A stretch of 64,000 nt of DNA from Paraphysoderma sedebokerense (GCA_025602915.1 JAHLJZ010000003.1:682001-746000), one strand, 5' to 3'; shown: positions 24,763 through 36,785, counted from the stretch's first letter. Program-made: numbers and translations. The notes: a model not told the origin generated them from the letters alone.

Positions 24763-25911
24763 TTTTCAGGGCTTAGAATTTATGGGATGCTTATCCGAAC
24801 GATAGTAAGCCAACACAGTCCTGTTAGCACGCTCGAGGAGGTAACCAAAACTCAGTTACACCAACTGGTGTCTGGCAATTAAAGATATTTCTGTAATCTC
24901 GATATGTGAGTTGTGTTGTGCTGAATATTTGAATAGTGTGGTTGATTATTTTGAGGTTTTCTGTACTCTGATATATTACAAATTCACCTTGACATCTGAT
25001 ACCTAAAAGTCTGGAACTCTCTGGATTGCTTCTCAATTCAGATCCAGACTTTTGAAGCTGAGCCTAACGCGCTGTGTTGGGATGTCTCATGTCTGTGAGC
25101 CAATTCTTAGTCTATATATCCGTTTGCATAAATTGTAGTATAAGCGCTTGCTTGGTGAAACCATTAAATCTCGGAGAATATGCTGCAATATACAAATACA
25201 GAAGAGATTTCAATCAAAGAGAGGCAGCCAGCAATTGCTTTAGGGTTGCTTGAAGCTGGAGCATAAGGGGAATGGCAGTTTTCGAGACAACGCGCTGGAA
25301 ATCGAATTCAGCAGAATATTTTTCCGCCCTGTCCCCCGCATTCGACTTCTGATCCCGATTTAGTCTGTAATTTCATACAAATTTCTTATTAAATTTTCAC
25401 TAGCTATTTAACCATTCTTCCTTGCCTTTACGAAGTCTTGAAACCGTCTTGGGGCATATCGTGAGAAATATCCGTAAGAAGAGAATACGTAGTTATACTT
25501 CTCAAAAGTCAAAAATAGAGAATTTCGGTCAACAAAGGCTGCATCGAGTCCGATGAGGTCCGATTTCGCCTGTCTCAGTCTGTCCCTGTCTGTCAGTAGA
25601 CTCAGGTAGACTCTGACTCTCTGAGCTGTCGCTGCAGTGTCGCAACTCCACAAGTGTACTTTTGACACGAGCTAAAGTATGATTCTACGATTACTTGATG
25701 TGAATGAGAGGAACATGGAACTCCCATGGAGCAAAACAGAAATGACATGGAATTAGATATGTATTGCAAAAATTGCACAAGATACAAGATGCCCATTCTG
25801 TCTGAAGTTAACTGTGGAGCTTCATGAAGTCGTCAAATTCCTGTGCTTTTCATGCATTTTACGGATTGATGATGCCATGCACAATTATAATATAATGTTA
25901 GAGGTATCCAC
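24763..25911. other. unique sequence left of the duplication
   Basis: This holds the gene B promoter and about 1 kb with no convincing coding exon. Short minus-strand open frames at 24824-25036 and 25408-25668 show no domain. A stretch near 25568-25625 is rich in ctgtct/gactct-type short words but is not a clean microsatellite. Confidence 0.4.
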
Positions 25912-26428
25912 GACTGTTGCGTGTAGAGATTAGCGTCATGGGTATAATGTGATTCTGAATGGGTTACTTCGGCGATATTATTTTTTTCACTGCGAAGTCG
26001 TTGTGGCAAAGGCCAATTTTGCCGTAACAAAGGGTTTGATCCATGTTGAGGGCCTGCATCCACAACTGCAGGATACGAGCACTAGACTCAATTTCAATTA
26101 TACCGTTTTCATGAACAAGAAGATGGATTGGAAGCTAAGGCATTCTTAGTTCAGTGGTGATCAACGAAAAAAAGATTAGGGAAAACTGGTCAACGGAATC
26201 AATCGGTATATTGCTTGTTTTCTTTCTATCGAGCAGCTTAACCCTTTTACATAGGCATCATCCTGAATCGTTTAAAGTTGTCTTTGGCATTGGCCATAAG
26301 TCTCCAACATTATTGTGAACTTCAAAGAACCAATCCCCCCCAAGTAGACTTCTGCACAATTTTCATTCTATACAATTGCCAATTTCACTCCACATGACTT
26401 TCTCATCGTTTTAACGATTGCCAATTTC

Positions 26429-27058
26429 CTACACCTCACTTTTCGCCACTGATTCACCCAATTTTTTTCGCTCCAATTCTTGTTGTAACGCTATTTCTTG
26501 CGATTTTAGTTTATTTGCTTGATGTGCTATCTTTCGGGCTCGAGCAAGCTGATGTATACATACGGCGGAAAAGACGGGCGAAAAGTATTAGAATACACGG
26601 ATGGTATAAATTTGAGTTGATGAGTAAATACACCGAAGTTAGATTCGAAGCAATGATGCTGATTCCACATCAAAAGTGTAAAAGTTCAAACACATAACAC
26701 ATAATACAGTGGAGACATATATAGATTTTCAATTCTCTCAAAGAAGAGCTACATGACCTCCAAATTGAACATTTAACATCAAATAGAAAATGATCATTCT
26801 CTATTCACCAACGACTTCCCCACTCACGATGATAATAAGGTCCACTAAAAACTCCACCTAACAAAGTGAGGTGAACTGAAAGTATAAACAATGCATAATA
26901 CAAACCTCTTTGAAATGATGTAAACATTCAAAGTAATCTTCTTTGTAAATTCCACATTCTTGTTGGGGGTTGTCAGCGGATATATAACATTTCTGAAAGT
27001 CTTGCCAAAAGGGAAAACAGCGGGGTCGACCGCCTGAAAGACCGTATCCGGATGCCAT
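26429..27058 (-). CDS. NDUFS5: NDUFS5-like complex I subunit (left copy)
   Basis: NDUFS5 is a twin-CX9C-type accessory subunit on the intermembrane-space side of respiratory complex I. Exon 1 (27058-26906) encodes MASGYGLSGGRPRCFPFWQD and continues through CYISADNPQQECGIYKEDYF to ECLHHFKE, matching the fungal start MASGxGLxGGxxRCFPFWQ. The four family cysteines are present (RC, KC, EC, EC). Exon 2 (26548-26429) gives a basic helical tail, LARARKIAHQANKLKSQEI, ending GESVAKSEV. Both joins are phase 0; the protein is 90 residues. The intron is 357 nt, much longer than its neighbours. An in-frame extension upstream of the ATG is not conserved and is taken as leader. It is divergent to the uL4m gene, 263 bases between start codons. 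Confidence 0.85.
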
Positions 27059-27321
27059 CTTTATTCGGTTATCCTGTGATTCTGTGCTTCTGTTATATCC
27101 TTGAGTCGCTTCGGAATGTCCGATATCAAAAAGAGGCCGAGGAACCGTCACGCCGTCACGCGGGGATGTTCGCTTCTTAGTCCCGGCCGATTTAGCGAGG
27201 AATTAAAAAAATTCGTTTTTTGTTTACTTTGTTCCTCTCTTTCGTGGATACCATATCTACATCGCTACGTCGATTCTATATAATCCCTTGAATTGTGCAG
27301 AAACACTGCAGTGCGGTCATT
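27059..27321. promoter_or_regulatory. bidirectional promoter region of NDUFS5 and uL4m (left copy)
   Basis: About 260 bases between two divergent nuclear genes for mitochondrial proteins, both part of respiratory biogenesis, so co-expression from a shared promoter is plausible. This is inferred from position; I recognise no specific motif. Confidence 0.45.
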
Positions 27322-28308
27322 ATGGCATCCTCCGTAAAGCAGTCATCACTGCTGTTAAGTCGTTTGATACGGCCGTCTTCGTTGCTTCGACCGATTTCGT
27401 CGTCGATAAGATATGCAGCAACCACAACCACAAATACATCTACATCAACATCTCAACCATCCACCTCATTGCCAACAAAAGCGTCCGAATCCTCAAACTC
27501 AATTGACTTTGCTTCCCGTTACACTTCACCACCATTTTCGTCTCTCCCCAAGACCCTGCAAGCTTGGCTCCTCGATTTCCACACACACTCGCCTCTCTCT
27601 ATCCTCTCTATCCCATCATCAATCTACTCCACTCCGACTCGTATAGACTTATTTCACCGCTGTGTGACATGGCAACGTAATTTACTCCGTCAAGGCACCC
27701 ATTCCACCAAAAATCGATCCAACGTTCGAGGCACAACTCGAAAGGGTGCACCCCAAAAAGGTCGAGGCAAAGCTCGTATTGGGTCATTAAGAGCCGCGCA
27801 ATTTAGAGGTGGTGGTGTAGTGTTTGGACCTAAACCTAGATCTCATGCAACTTCGTTACCCGTCTTAGTCAGAGAGTTGGCGTTAAGATCCGCTTTGGCT
27901 ACCAAGTTTAGACAAAATCAAATCGTATTCACGAATCCAATCAAATTGGAAAGCCACAAAACGAAGGATTTGCTTCCTGCTTTGAATTATTATAAACCAA
28001 TGTCGTTATCTGGATTGTCCGAAGCAGAAAGAAGTGGTGGAAGCGAAAGAGAGTATAGCTCTATTCTGATCATTAGTGGAATCGGTGAACCAAAAATGAA
28101 AGGGAAAAAATCACAAAATGTTCAACGTGGAGAAGGAATGGAGGGAATATTAGCTGATGAGAAATTGTTGAAAGCTGCAAACAATCTACCGGACGTCAAG
28201 GTTATCGGAGCTCGGCATATCAATGTTTATGATTTGTTAAAACACGAGTACTGCATTGTAGATGAGCATGCGCGCAAGTGGTTGGAAGAGAGATTGGTGC
28301 CATTGTAA
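27322..28308 (+). CDS. MRPL4: mitochondrial large-subunit ribosomal protein uL4m (left copy)
   Basis: The protein belongs to the uL4 family and binds 23S-type rRNA near the peptide exit tunnel of the mitoribosome. It is a single exon of 328 residues from the ATG at 27322, with an N-terminal Ser/Arg-rich mitochondrial presequence (MASSVKQSSLLLSRLIRPSS). Signature features are the VTWQRNLLRQGTHSTKNRSN segment and the conserved loop GTTRKGAPQKGRGKARIGSL followed by RAAQFRGGGVVFGPKPRSH. ELALRSALATKFRQNQI follows, and near the end DVKVIGARHINVYDLLKHEY, typical of the C-terminal alpha/beta domain. A Thr/Ser-rich linker (about residues 35-60) is lineage-specific. It converges on the beta-trefoil gene with 205 bases between stops. 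Confidence 0.93.
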   Translation: MASSVKQSSLLLSRLIRPSSLLRPISSSIRYAATTTTNTSTSTSQPSTSLPTKASESSNSIDFASRYTSPPFSSLPKTLQAWLLDFHTHSPLSILSIPSSIYSTPTRIDLFHRCVTWQRNLLRQGTHSTKNRSNVRGTTRKGAPQKGRGKARIGSLRAAQFRGGGVVFGPKPRSHATSLPVLVRELALRSALATKFRQNQIVFTNPIKLESHKTKDLLPALNYYKPMSLSGLSEAERSGGSEREYSSILIISGIGEPKMKGKKSQNVQRGEGMEGILADEKLLKAANNLPDVKVIGARHINVYDLLKHEYCIVDEHARKWLEERLVPL

Positions 28309-28513
28309 TGTATTGGCAGATGGATTGAAAAATTGTAGTATACCAGCTAACGGTTCAAGTTTAATAAAAATGCTGTTACAACACTAAAATACAGTCATTT
28401 CCAAAGTAAAACATAGCCTTATCGCGAACAAATTATACTGATATAAATACAAATCGAAACCAAGATTGCTTTCTGAATTTCCCCGATATTGCTACCAGCC
28501 CTTCGAAAATCAT

Positions 28514-31500
28514 CTACCAATCGACAATTCCCATGCTTACAGGGTCCACTATACCGCTTGCATCGTGATGATGATCAGGCAATACATTCAAAAGTCCCAA
28601 TCCACCGTCGCCAATGCCAACGTCTAATCCTACACCGAGGCCGTGAGAATGAGGATCTGCCAAGCTAAAATGGGAATCAAAATTAAACGAAGTATCGAGA
28701 AACATGGTAAAGCCGTCGACATCAAATGCCGAGAAATCTACAGGATTGGCATTATGGTCGGTGGGTTGAAATTGAGTGGCACTATCGATTAAAGACGCAG
28801 AGGATGTAGGGTCTGTCGGCATGCCAGAATCAGGTTGGGTGAGCGGCGTGGGATCGGCGATAGTTGGTTGGCCGTTGACAGTGGTATCGGTTGTAGGAGT
28901 GGTGATTTGGCTGTGATCACCAGGGACTTGATTAGGGTCATGCGGGACAGGTTGATTTTCAATGGGATTTGACCCAGGATTGCCGAGTTCACCCGTGTTG
29001 GTCGGCGTTTGCAAAGGATTTTGATTTTGAATTGTGCCGTCGGCGGTACCAGGAACATTAGGACCTGCAGATCCATCTGGGCCGGTTGGCATAGGAGGGG
29101 GAGGAAAATGGCCAGCTTCAGGAAGAACAGGTGTACCGTTTGGATTGACTATTGAGGGGAGAAAGCGAAGACAAGACTGTTAATTAGAGTGCGAAGAATT
29201 ACGGGAACCAAGTTGACAAATTTGAAGGTCGAAGACTTACGTTCAGGAATTCCTTGCGGAAAAGACACATTGGGATCCGCCTGCCCAGACGGTATGTTTG
29301 CTGTATTTGGATCAGAATTTATAGGACCTGCAGTGTAATAATATACCAAGAACACGAATAGACGGAAATAATGGAGATATTGGTAAGTAAAAACTTTTAA
29401 TCGCCAAAAGAAAAGAAAACCAAATACCGTGATCATTGTTCGGGATTTGGGTCGATGGAGAATGCTGATTTGTACCATTAGTAAGGTTACCGGAAGTCAA
29501 TTCCCATGAGACGAATCAAGGGTTGACTGTCGTTGTATATTGAGGACCATCTGAACGATAGCCGCGGAGGCACCCATTAAAGAAGCTATCAAGCAAAGTG
29601 AGCAAGAGAATGAAGCACAGGAAAGCGAGGGCATGGCTCTGCAGACCCGGCGATTTGAAGTTTGAGTAATTTAAAATTGAACTAACCTCCGGTAATAGCA
29701 GCTGTCACAGCACCCATCTTCCCGGGCATCGGCGGCCTGCCCTGTAATGCGACAGCCTGCTGCAATGTGGGTGGAATGAAGAAATTGAACGACTGGTTAA
29801 CACCAATTTTCGCCGCAGATGCTCTTGGTATGTTGGAATCAACCGAAAGGAAGGCTCCAGTATGAACAGATGTTAAACCTTTCCGATACGAAGAGTCAGA
29901 GTCAACATTAGTGGATGCTAAGTGAGGAGGAAAAGAAATAAAACACACCAAAGGCAAGAGGTGAATACGGTAGTTTCTATCGATGGAAAATAATAACGCA
30001 GTGATCAGACACAATTGGAAAAGTGCTTAGAGGTGAAATGCGAAAACCTACCCTGAATGACCATACTGCGTTCTTCGTCAGATCTGTTTGTTCGCCGATA
30101 TCGCCATTCCCGTAAACGCAAAGATAGGTACTGCTGTCTGAATTTTTGAAAACAACATGTTTCCCATTCGCCTTATTCATATTCAAATCAATGAATTTTT
30201 TTAGGACGACATTCTCTTCTGGTTCGCTATAGTCGACATAGTGAACATGAAAATACACAATTGACCCATCAAACTTTTGCGGATCATGCTTTATAAACTG
30301 AAATACCCGATTTCTGTTCAAAAACGAACCCGACGCTCTTGCTAACGCCCTGTCCTTTATGTCACGGATGGCAATGGGAATGGAGAGGGTGGTAATAAGT
30401 CCAGACGAAGGATCTATCTTGGATTCGAGATTTTTGATATTCTTTAATTCTTTAAGATGCTGGGACTGCGAAGGGATTTCCGACGGAGGAAGTTGAGATG
30501 CGGGAAAAGTGGGTTGGTGAGGTCGATAGGTTGATGATTGCGAATATCTTAGGGAAGAGTAAGAACGGGGAACCGGAGGGTTTTGGGTACTTGTCACAGA
30601 ATTCACCTGTCGTTCCTGTTTCTGTGTTTGACCGGGGCGAATGTTGCGATGACTAGACCTTTCATGTCTCGATTGCGCTTGAATGCTTCGTTGAGAACTT
30701 GAAGGTGGAGGAGTCTGGCGCCCCGCCGACAGATTGTTGGGAGGGGCCGGGGGCCGGACAACAGGCACCGCGGAATACGATGAGGGGTGAGGCGGATAAG
30801 AAGAATTTTTGAGGATAGATTTTAATGGAACGCTCCCCACTGGATGACTAGATGCCCGAGGAAGACGAGTTCCACTTTCTTTGCCTTTCGATAGTTGGTG
30901 AGAGTTAGATCTCTTGTGTCTAACCGACATCTCTGATCCTTCGTGCAATATCCTAACGTTTCCTTGCTTACTGGGTGTTGCTGATTCCACTACATCTTTT
31001 ACTTTCGAGTTCCCTATCTCTTTCTTTCTAGCTAAAGCCGCTGGTTTTACAAAATAAAATCGAAATAATTTCTCATCGCCGGTGCTGTCGTCGGCTAGAG
31101 TCAGCGTGCCATCATTAAACGTCAAATATCGACCTGTAGAGTGAACTAGTTTGAAATATGGACTCTCAGTGTTCGGATACTGTGATGCATAGAGAAGGAG
31201 TAAGCGTCAGGTTGGTTGATGAAGACTACGACACGAGAGAACAGCATTAGGGATTTTAATAATCGCACCTTGACAGTCCACAAAGTCAGAGAAGTCGGTG
31301 AACTCAACAAAAATAAAGACCCGTCAGCCTTGAACCCAACGAACCATCGAGGGCTGTCAAGGCACAGCAGAACATTTTGACCGTCGATTGGCTTATCAAT
31401 GCAAGTAGGCTGTTTGCCAGGGTTGTATTGGAGTAGCAGAAAGTGAAAGGTAGCGTCTGTGTCTTGAGGAACCTTGGCAAAACGGAGGTGCGGCTTCTGA

Positions 31501-31664
31501 GGACGATGAAAGTGGAGGAAGTTATTTGATTTCGTTGCAAAGAGAATCGGACGAATCTGTGGCACCGAGGGAGATGGAGAAGATGTATTCCGACGATTGT
31601 GATGAGATGAGGATGGCGAGATGACTCTCAACGGTTCTCTTTCTCCCCCTGCAAAATTCACCAT
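28514..31664 (-). CDS. predicted beta-trefoil (fascin-like) protein with disordered Asp/Pro-rich tail (left copy)
   Basis: I do not recognise an orthologue. Predicted exons include 31664-31269 and 31179 to about 30048, then shorter ones down to 28514; joins keep phase. The product is about 800 residues. Exon 1 has a Ser/Pro-rich start, then NNFLHFHRPQKPHLRFAKV and SPRWFVGFKADGSLFLLSS ending in LTLWTVK. Exon 2 starts YFKLVHSTGRYLTFNDGTLT, continues through a long basic Ser/Pro linker, and later has GKHVVFKNSDSSTYLCVYGN ending AVWSFRV. Exon 3 has GLTSVHTGAFLSVDSN. Repeated short strands with a G-x-F/Y-L/V pattern and a closing W suggest beta-trefoil repeats as in fascin or actin-crosslinking proteins (inference). 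The last exon is low-complexity (Pro, Thr, Asp, Asn) and ends in a His/Gly/Asp-rich tail, SMGIVDW. No signal peptide is evident, so it is probably cytosolic. Confidence 0.65.
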
Positions 31665-32524
31665 ATTGTTGGCTGTGGCACGATAACACCTGTCTTCAGT
31701 GAGGGAATAGAGGAGCAACAAAAGATGGAATCTTCCTTTATGACATGGAATCAAACTCTTGTATCCATCAAGAGTCTACCGCTTCCATCATAATCCGAGA
31801 CTCCATTGATCCGTTTCATATTGTGGCATGTCTTGACGCCAGTAAGTTTACATTATTCTGGCGCGACTCGACAGAACAGTGAACACTCCGGGATCTATTT
31901 TTGGCTCTCAGGCACAGACAAGAAAGGTTACAGTAAGCTTTCACCAATGCAAGTGCAGAGCTGGACTTTCGATCTGGCATGAAAAGAGTTAAGGATCATT
32001 TGTGAATTGTGACCGACAAATAACGAGGACTGGAGGAGATAGCAAATCCTCGCACTAATCAACAGTCCAAATTCCGCCTATATAACAAAACTCCAATAAT
32101 CGGTGCTCTCTGTATTGCAACAAGCTATTAACACGAATATTTAAATTCCTCTAGTCTAAAATTTCGTTTAGTCTATAATCTTGAGATGAATGGAATTGTA
32201 ATTCGATCTCAGCAATTTTAGTCAGGAATACTACACGATCGTCCACTAACCCTGATTCGGAAAATACTGCGCCCGGCGTTTTTATCATACCCTTACAGTT
32301 ATTTTTCATCCCCTTAGTGTTGTTCGACAACTCTGAATATTGTTTTTCAAATGGTTACGCAGAATCTGAAGGGCTATTACTTACGAGTTTGCAGATGGAG
32401 CAAAGTGATCAGAGAGAATTTGCATAAATCAGTAATAATATTATGAAAGTGTATCACGGGAAATAACAGACGATTTGCTTGTCAACTTGACGCATTATTG
32501 TATGATTCTTAAACTATGGGCACT
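31665..32524. other. intergenic region (left copy)
   Basis: About 860 bases hold the promoter of the beta-trefoil gene and the 3' end of the monooxygenase gene. No RNA gene, repeat or exon is apparent. Confidence 0.5.
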
Positions 32525-34384
32525 TCAATTCAAGTAGCTACTAAGAAGATTGACCAAATATTCCCTTTCACAGGATTTTATAATCGTTCCCACATAACCA
32601 TCGGGTCTGACTAATGCAAATATGACTCCTTCCGATACTCTAAATCCATAGTAATTTACTACCTGATTTTCCACATCCAGCCATTGTCCATCCCACATTA
32701 TTGTGGAGTTTATAGCCGAAATATGTTTATACGTCTCCAAATCGGCACCGTCACGCAAAAGAAAATGGCATTCAAGAGACGCTCCAAAATGTTCTTTGAT
32801 TTGGTTTACCGACGTTCGACATTCTTTCAACTTCTCTATCATGACCGCGCCTCCGAGACCGAAGCAACAGAGAACATGTTTTGTAGTTCTACTGTAGCAT
32901 TGCAGCGGGGTAATTGTGATGGGTTCTCCGACAATCGAAAGCAGTACTCCTTTTGAAGGTGCTCGACATCCAGCTTTCATTGTTGAAATATCTTTCTGCC
33001 ACCACCAAAGCCGGCTACTTCGATTACTGATCAAAGGACCATTTCCGCGGTACGTAAAATCCAGTTGCAACATCCTTTCTACCATTTTGTTTATGTTCAC
33101 GAGACGATATTGGATCAGTCGAGGTACAAGGAAGGGAAGAGCGTATCTGCGGAGAAATCGGAAAAACAAGTTTCCTCTCAATGATAACACAGCGAGGTTG
33201 TGACTCCGCCCGACCACGGTTTTAGCGATATCCGGTCTTTCTTGAGCGTATGAATCTAAGATAACATCTTTTTTGGCATGGCCACATAGAGCTAATCCCA
33301 ATTTCCAAGCCAAGTTGAAGCCGTCCTGCATCCCGAGGTTCATACCCTGCCCACCGACCGGTGTATGTACATGAGCGGCATCACCCATTATAAATATGTT
33401 TCCAGATTTGTAGCTTCTAGCGATACGTTCATTGCAAGTGAAAATAGTGAGCCATCTCGGATTCGAGAAAGTAACAGGCAAGGGTAGCCTCTTCTGAGCC
33501 CGGCTATGTAGCTGTCCTAGTGTCAACCCGGAATCGCTTTTATCGTGTTTATCTACGGTCTTGAGGGCCATACTGCCATTCTTTACCTGCAGAATTTCGT
33601 CATCCTGTCGCAGGTTCAGAAGAACTCTAAAGGTTCGTTCGTTCTTTTTGAGGGGAAAAAATATGCATGTACCCAGATCATGGTAGAAATTCGTCGGCGA
33701 CGTTCCATCTAACCAATCGGCATCAACCGTCACTATGTCAGGATTAAAACTAATCAATCTCTTGAGCCGTTATATCAGATTAGAGTTAGAGATTAAAAAA
33801 ATACCATCTCCCATTGCAAAAATTTCTTCAACTTTCACCCCATCAAAAGGAATGTTCAATAAATGTCTGACTGTACTATGAGCCCCATCCGCACCAATCA
33901 AATATTTGCATTCCACTTCTTCAGTTTTTCCGCTAAGTTGCAACTCGGCAACGATCTTATCGCCTAACTCTCGAAAAGACAGCAGTTCTGCATTTCTCTC
34001 CACCTGTATCCCATACTTATCGGCGCAACACTCTTCTAGTATACGTTCCAACTCAAACTGGGGCATGAGCAGTATATAGTTGAAAACAGAACGTACATCG
34101 TCGCTCACGGCTTGAAGGATAGTCCGGCCCTTATGTCCGTCGAAGATTGTAATTTTATTACACTTGATACCAGATTCGATGACCTGTCGAACGACGTCCT
34201 CACCAAGGTACGAAATTTCTTCTAGGCTTCGCGATTGAATGGCAAGCGCTTTACTATGCAAGGAACAGGAAGGAGCCTTGTCGATAATCCGAATAGAACA
34301 GGTTGGGTTAGAGCGCTTAAGACAAGCACCAAAGAATAGTCCAACCGGGCCGGCACCAACAACTAGGACATCCACTTGCTGCAT
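32525..34384 (-). CDS. FAD-dependent aromatic monooxygenase, phenol-hydroxylase type (left copy)
   Basis: Group A flavoprotein hydroxylases use NAD(P)H and O2 to hydroxylate phenolic or polyketide-like rings. Two exons (34384-33805 and 33732-32525) join through a 72-nt phase-1 intron and give 595 residues. The N-terminus has the FAD Rossmann motif VDVLVVGAGPVGLFFG (about residues 4-19). The DG motif is YLIGADGAHSTVRHL (about 160-175). The second FAD motif IFIMGDAAHVHTPVGGQGMN is followed by LGMQDGFNLAWKLGLAL. A C-terminal thioredoxin-like domain, characteristic of phenol hydroxylases and PheA/TfdB or MhpA-like enzymes, ends with VIFALVRPDGYVG. All three hallmark motifs are intact. Substrate is unknown. 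No biosynthetic cluster partners lie beside it, so a catabolic or detoxifying role is as likely as secondary metabolism. Confidence 0.85.
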
Positions 34385-35193
34385 AGTGAGTACTAGAATG
34401 TTGGCAACCTAAATGATGTAGAAATATTATTTATGAAGAGATATTTCGTATAACTCTACATGTGATATTGATGTTGATCCTTGCATATTAGTGGTTGGCG
34501 CCAAATGGCTAGCCATGGACCACGCTCTCGGCACGACTTTCCGAGGCACAACTTCGAAGTATTATATACTTAGTTGTTTCGTGTTCAGTGATTCCCGGCG
34601 GCCATTCATCCCTGTTTACGAACCTAAAAACGCCTCTACATTTATACTACATTTTTTGAACATCGAAGTGAGTGTTTCGGATGGGTAAAATTATTATGAA
34701 TTATCAACTGACATCTGTTGCACAGCAATCCACAATCATCTGCTGTCGTTGGCAGCATTCTTCTGGCTGGACCCCGTTAAGTTGATTTATAATATTCGCA
34801 ATTCTCATTTGTAAGCAATCAGCATCCAAATATTTATATTTCCTGAATTGTGCTTTTCCTGTTTGAAACTCGCTAATTAAATATTTAACTTTTAAACACG
34901 CACCTATCCATCCTGTTCAATTGTTTCTGGTGTTTGATTTATTGTGGGCGGTTAACTTTGTAATCACGAAGCTCAATGGAATGTCTGTATGACACGACGG
35001 TGCGTTGGGTATTGTACGCGAGAACTGTGATTGGCATTTTCTAATGAGTCGACATAGATGAACAATAGTAATTTCGAAAAAAAGTTAGGTGTCCATTGAT
35101 TAAGGTGACTTCATTTCTTAAATAATCTGTCAACAACTCCCTACTGTCACTCGTTAATTCCTGCTGACAAAATAGCAGGCCCCCGAATACAAG
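34385..35193. other. intergenic, divergent promoter region of monooxygenase and membrane-protein gene (left copy)
   Basis: About 800 bases between divergent start codons. No exon or RNA gene is supported. A short plus-strand open frame at 34491-34688 shows no recognisable feature. Confidence 0.45.
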
Positions 35194-35397
35194 ATGTTGG
35201 TATATTTCGTGATTTCCGCGATCATCCTGGGGTTAATCGAGGCACAGCTCATCGAGGATTTTGAAGGGTCGTTAAAGAAGAGCTTATGGGTAAAATCATC
35301 GCCTTTGTGGAGTGCAAAATTTCCTGACGATTGTGCGGAGGCTCAGAGTGGTCAAGGGTTGCTGATGATACGGTTGACTGTTGCGTGTAGAGATTAG
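35194..35397 (+). pseudogene. 5' fragment of the XK-like membrane-protein gene cut at the duplication junction
   Basis: The first 182 bases are identical to the start of the intact gene at 44658, including the signal peptide MLVYFVISAIILGLIEAQ and the start of its extracellular domain. At 35375/35376 the sequence switches to the beginning of the second repeat unit. The frame then runs six foreign residues (TVACRD) to a stop, for 67 residues in all. The upstream region is a full copy of that before the intact gene, so it may still be transcribed. A small secreted peptide or a decayed message are both possible. Confidence 0.88.
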
Positions 35398-35892
35398 CGT
35401 CATGGGTATAATGTGATTCTGAATGGGTTACTTCGGCGATATTATTTTTTTCACTGCGAAGTCGTTGTGGCAAAGGCCAATTTTGCCGTAACAAAGGGTT
35501 TGATCCATGTTGAGGGCCTGCATCCACAACTGCAGGATACGAGCACTAGACTCAATTTCAATTATACCGTTTTCATGAACAAGAAGATGGATTGGAAGCT
35601 AAGGCATTCTTAGTTCAGTGGTGATCAACGAAAAAAAGATTAGGGAAAACTGGTCAACGGAATCAATCGGTATATTGCTTGTTTTCTTTCTATCGAGCAG
35701 CTTAACCCTTTTACATAGGCATCATCCTGAATCGTTTAAAGTTGTCTTTGGCATTGGCCATAAGTCTCCAACATTATTGTGAACTTCAAAGAACCAATCC
35801 CCCCCAAGTAGACTTCTGCACAATTTTCATTCTATACAATTGCCAATTTCACTCCACATGACTTTCTCATCGTTTTAACGATTGCCAATTTC

Positions 35893-36522
35893 CTACACCT
35901 CACTTTTCGCCACTGATTCACCCAATTTTTTTCGCTCCAATTCTTGTTGTAACGCTATTTCTTGCGATTTTAGTTTATTTGCTTGATGTGCTATCTTTCG
36001 GGCTCGAGCAAGCTGATGTATACATACGGCGGAAAAGACGGGCGAAAAGTATTAGAATACACGGATGGTATAAATTTGAGTTGATGAGTAAATACACCGA
36101 AGTTAGATTCGAAGCAATGATGCTGATTCCACATCAAAAGTGTAAAAGTTCAAACACATAACACATAATACAGTGGAGACATATATAGATTTTCAATTCT
36201 CTCAAAGAAGAGCTACATGACCTCCAAATTGAACATTTAACATCAAATAGAAAATGATCATTCTCTATTCACCAACGACTTCCCCACTCACGATGATAAT
36301 AAGGTCCACTAAAAACTCCACCTAACAAAGTGAGGTGAACTGAAAGTATAAACAATGCATAATACAAACCTCTTTGAAATGATGTAAACATTCAAAGTAA
36401 TCTTCTTTGTAAATTCCACATTCTTGTTGGGGGTTGTCAGCGGATATATAACATTTCTGAAAGTCTTGCCAAAAGGGAAAACAGCGGGGTCGACCGCCTG
36501 AAAGACCGTATCCGGATGCCAT
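35893..36522 (-). CDS. NDUFS5: NDUFS5-like complex I subunit (right copy)
   Basis: Identical to the copy at 26429-27058: exons 36522-36370 and 36012-35893, same 357-nt intron and the same 90-residue product. Because the whole upstream and downstream region is inside the repeat, both copies should have complete regulatory sequence and neither can be called the original from sequence alone. If real, complex I subunit dosage is doubled for one subunit only. Confidence 0.84.
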
Positions 36523-36785
36523 CTTTATTCGGTTATCCTGTGATTCTGTGCTTCTGTTATATCCTTGAGTCGCTTCGGAATGTCCGATATCAAAAAGAGG
36601 CCGAGGAACCGTCACGCCGTCACGCGGGGATGTTCGCTTCTTAGTCCCGGCCGATTTAGCGAGGAATTAAAAAAATTCGTTTTTTGTTTACTTTGTTCCT
36701 CTCTTTCGTGGATACCATATCTACATCGCTACGTCGATTCTATATAATCCCTTGAATTGTGCAGAAACACTGCAGTGCGGTCATT

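Larger units (their letters stand above)
25912..35375. repeat. tandem duplication, left unit (9,464 bp)
   Basis: This segment and 35376-44839 are direct, head-to-tail, immediately adjacent copies. Every gene translation and every stretch I compared is identical at an offset of exactly 9,464. Homology begins at gactgttgcg (25912 and 35376) and ends at gatacggtt (35375 and 44839). The bases on either side of each breakpoint differ and I see no microhomology. Confidence 0.93.

Noticed and set aside
25408-25668. 86-codon minus-strand open frame left of the duplication
   Set aside because: No recognisable motif, no splice context and a simple-word-rich stretch inside it; not enough to call a gene.
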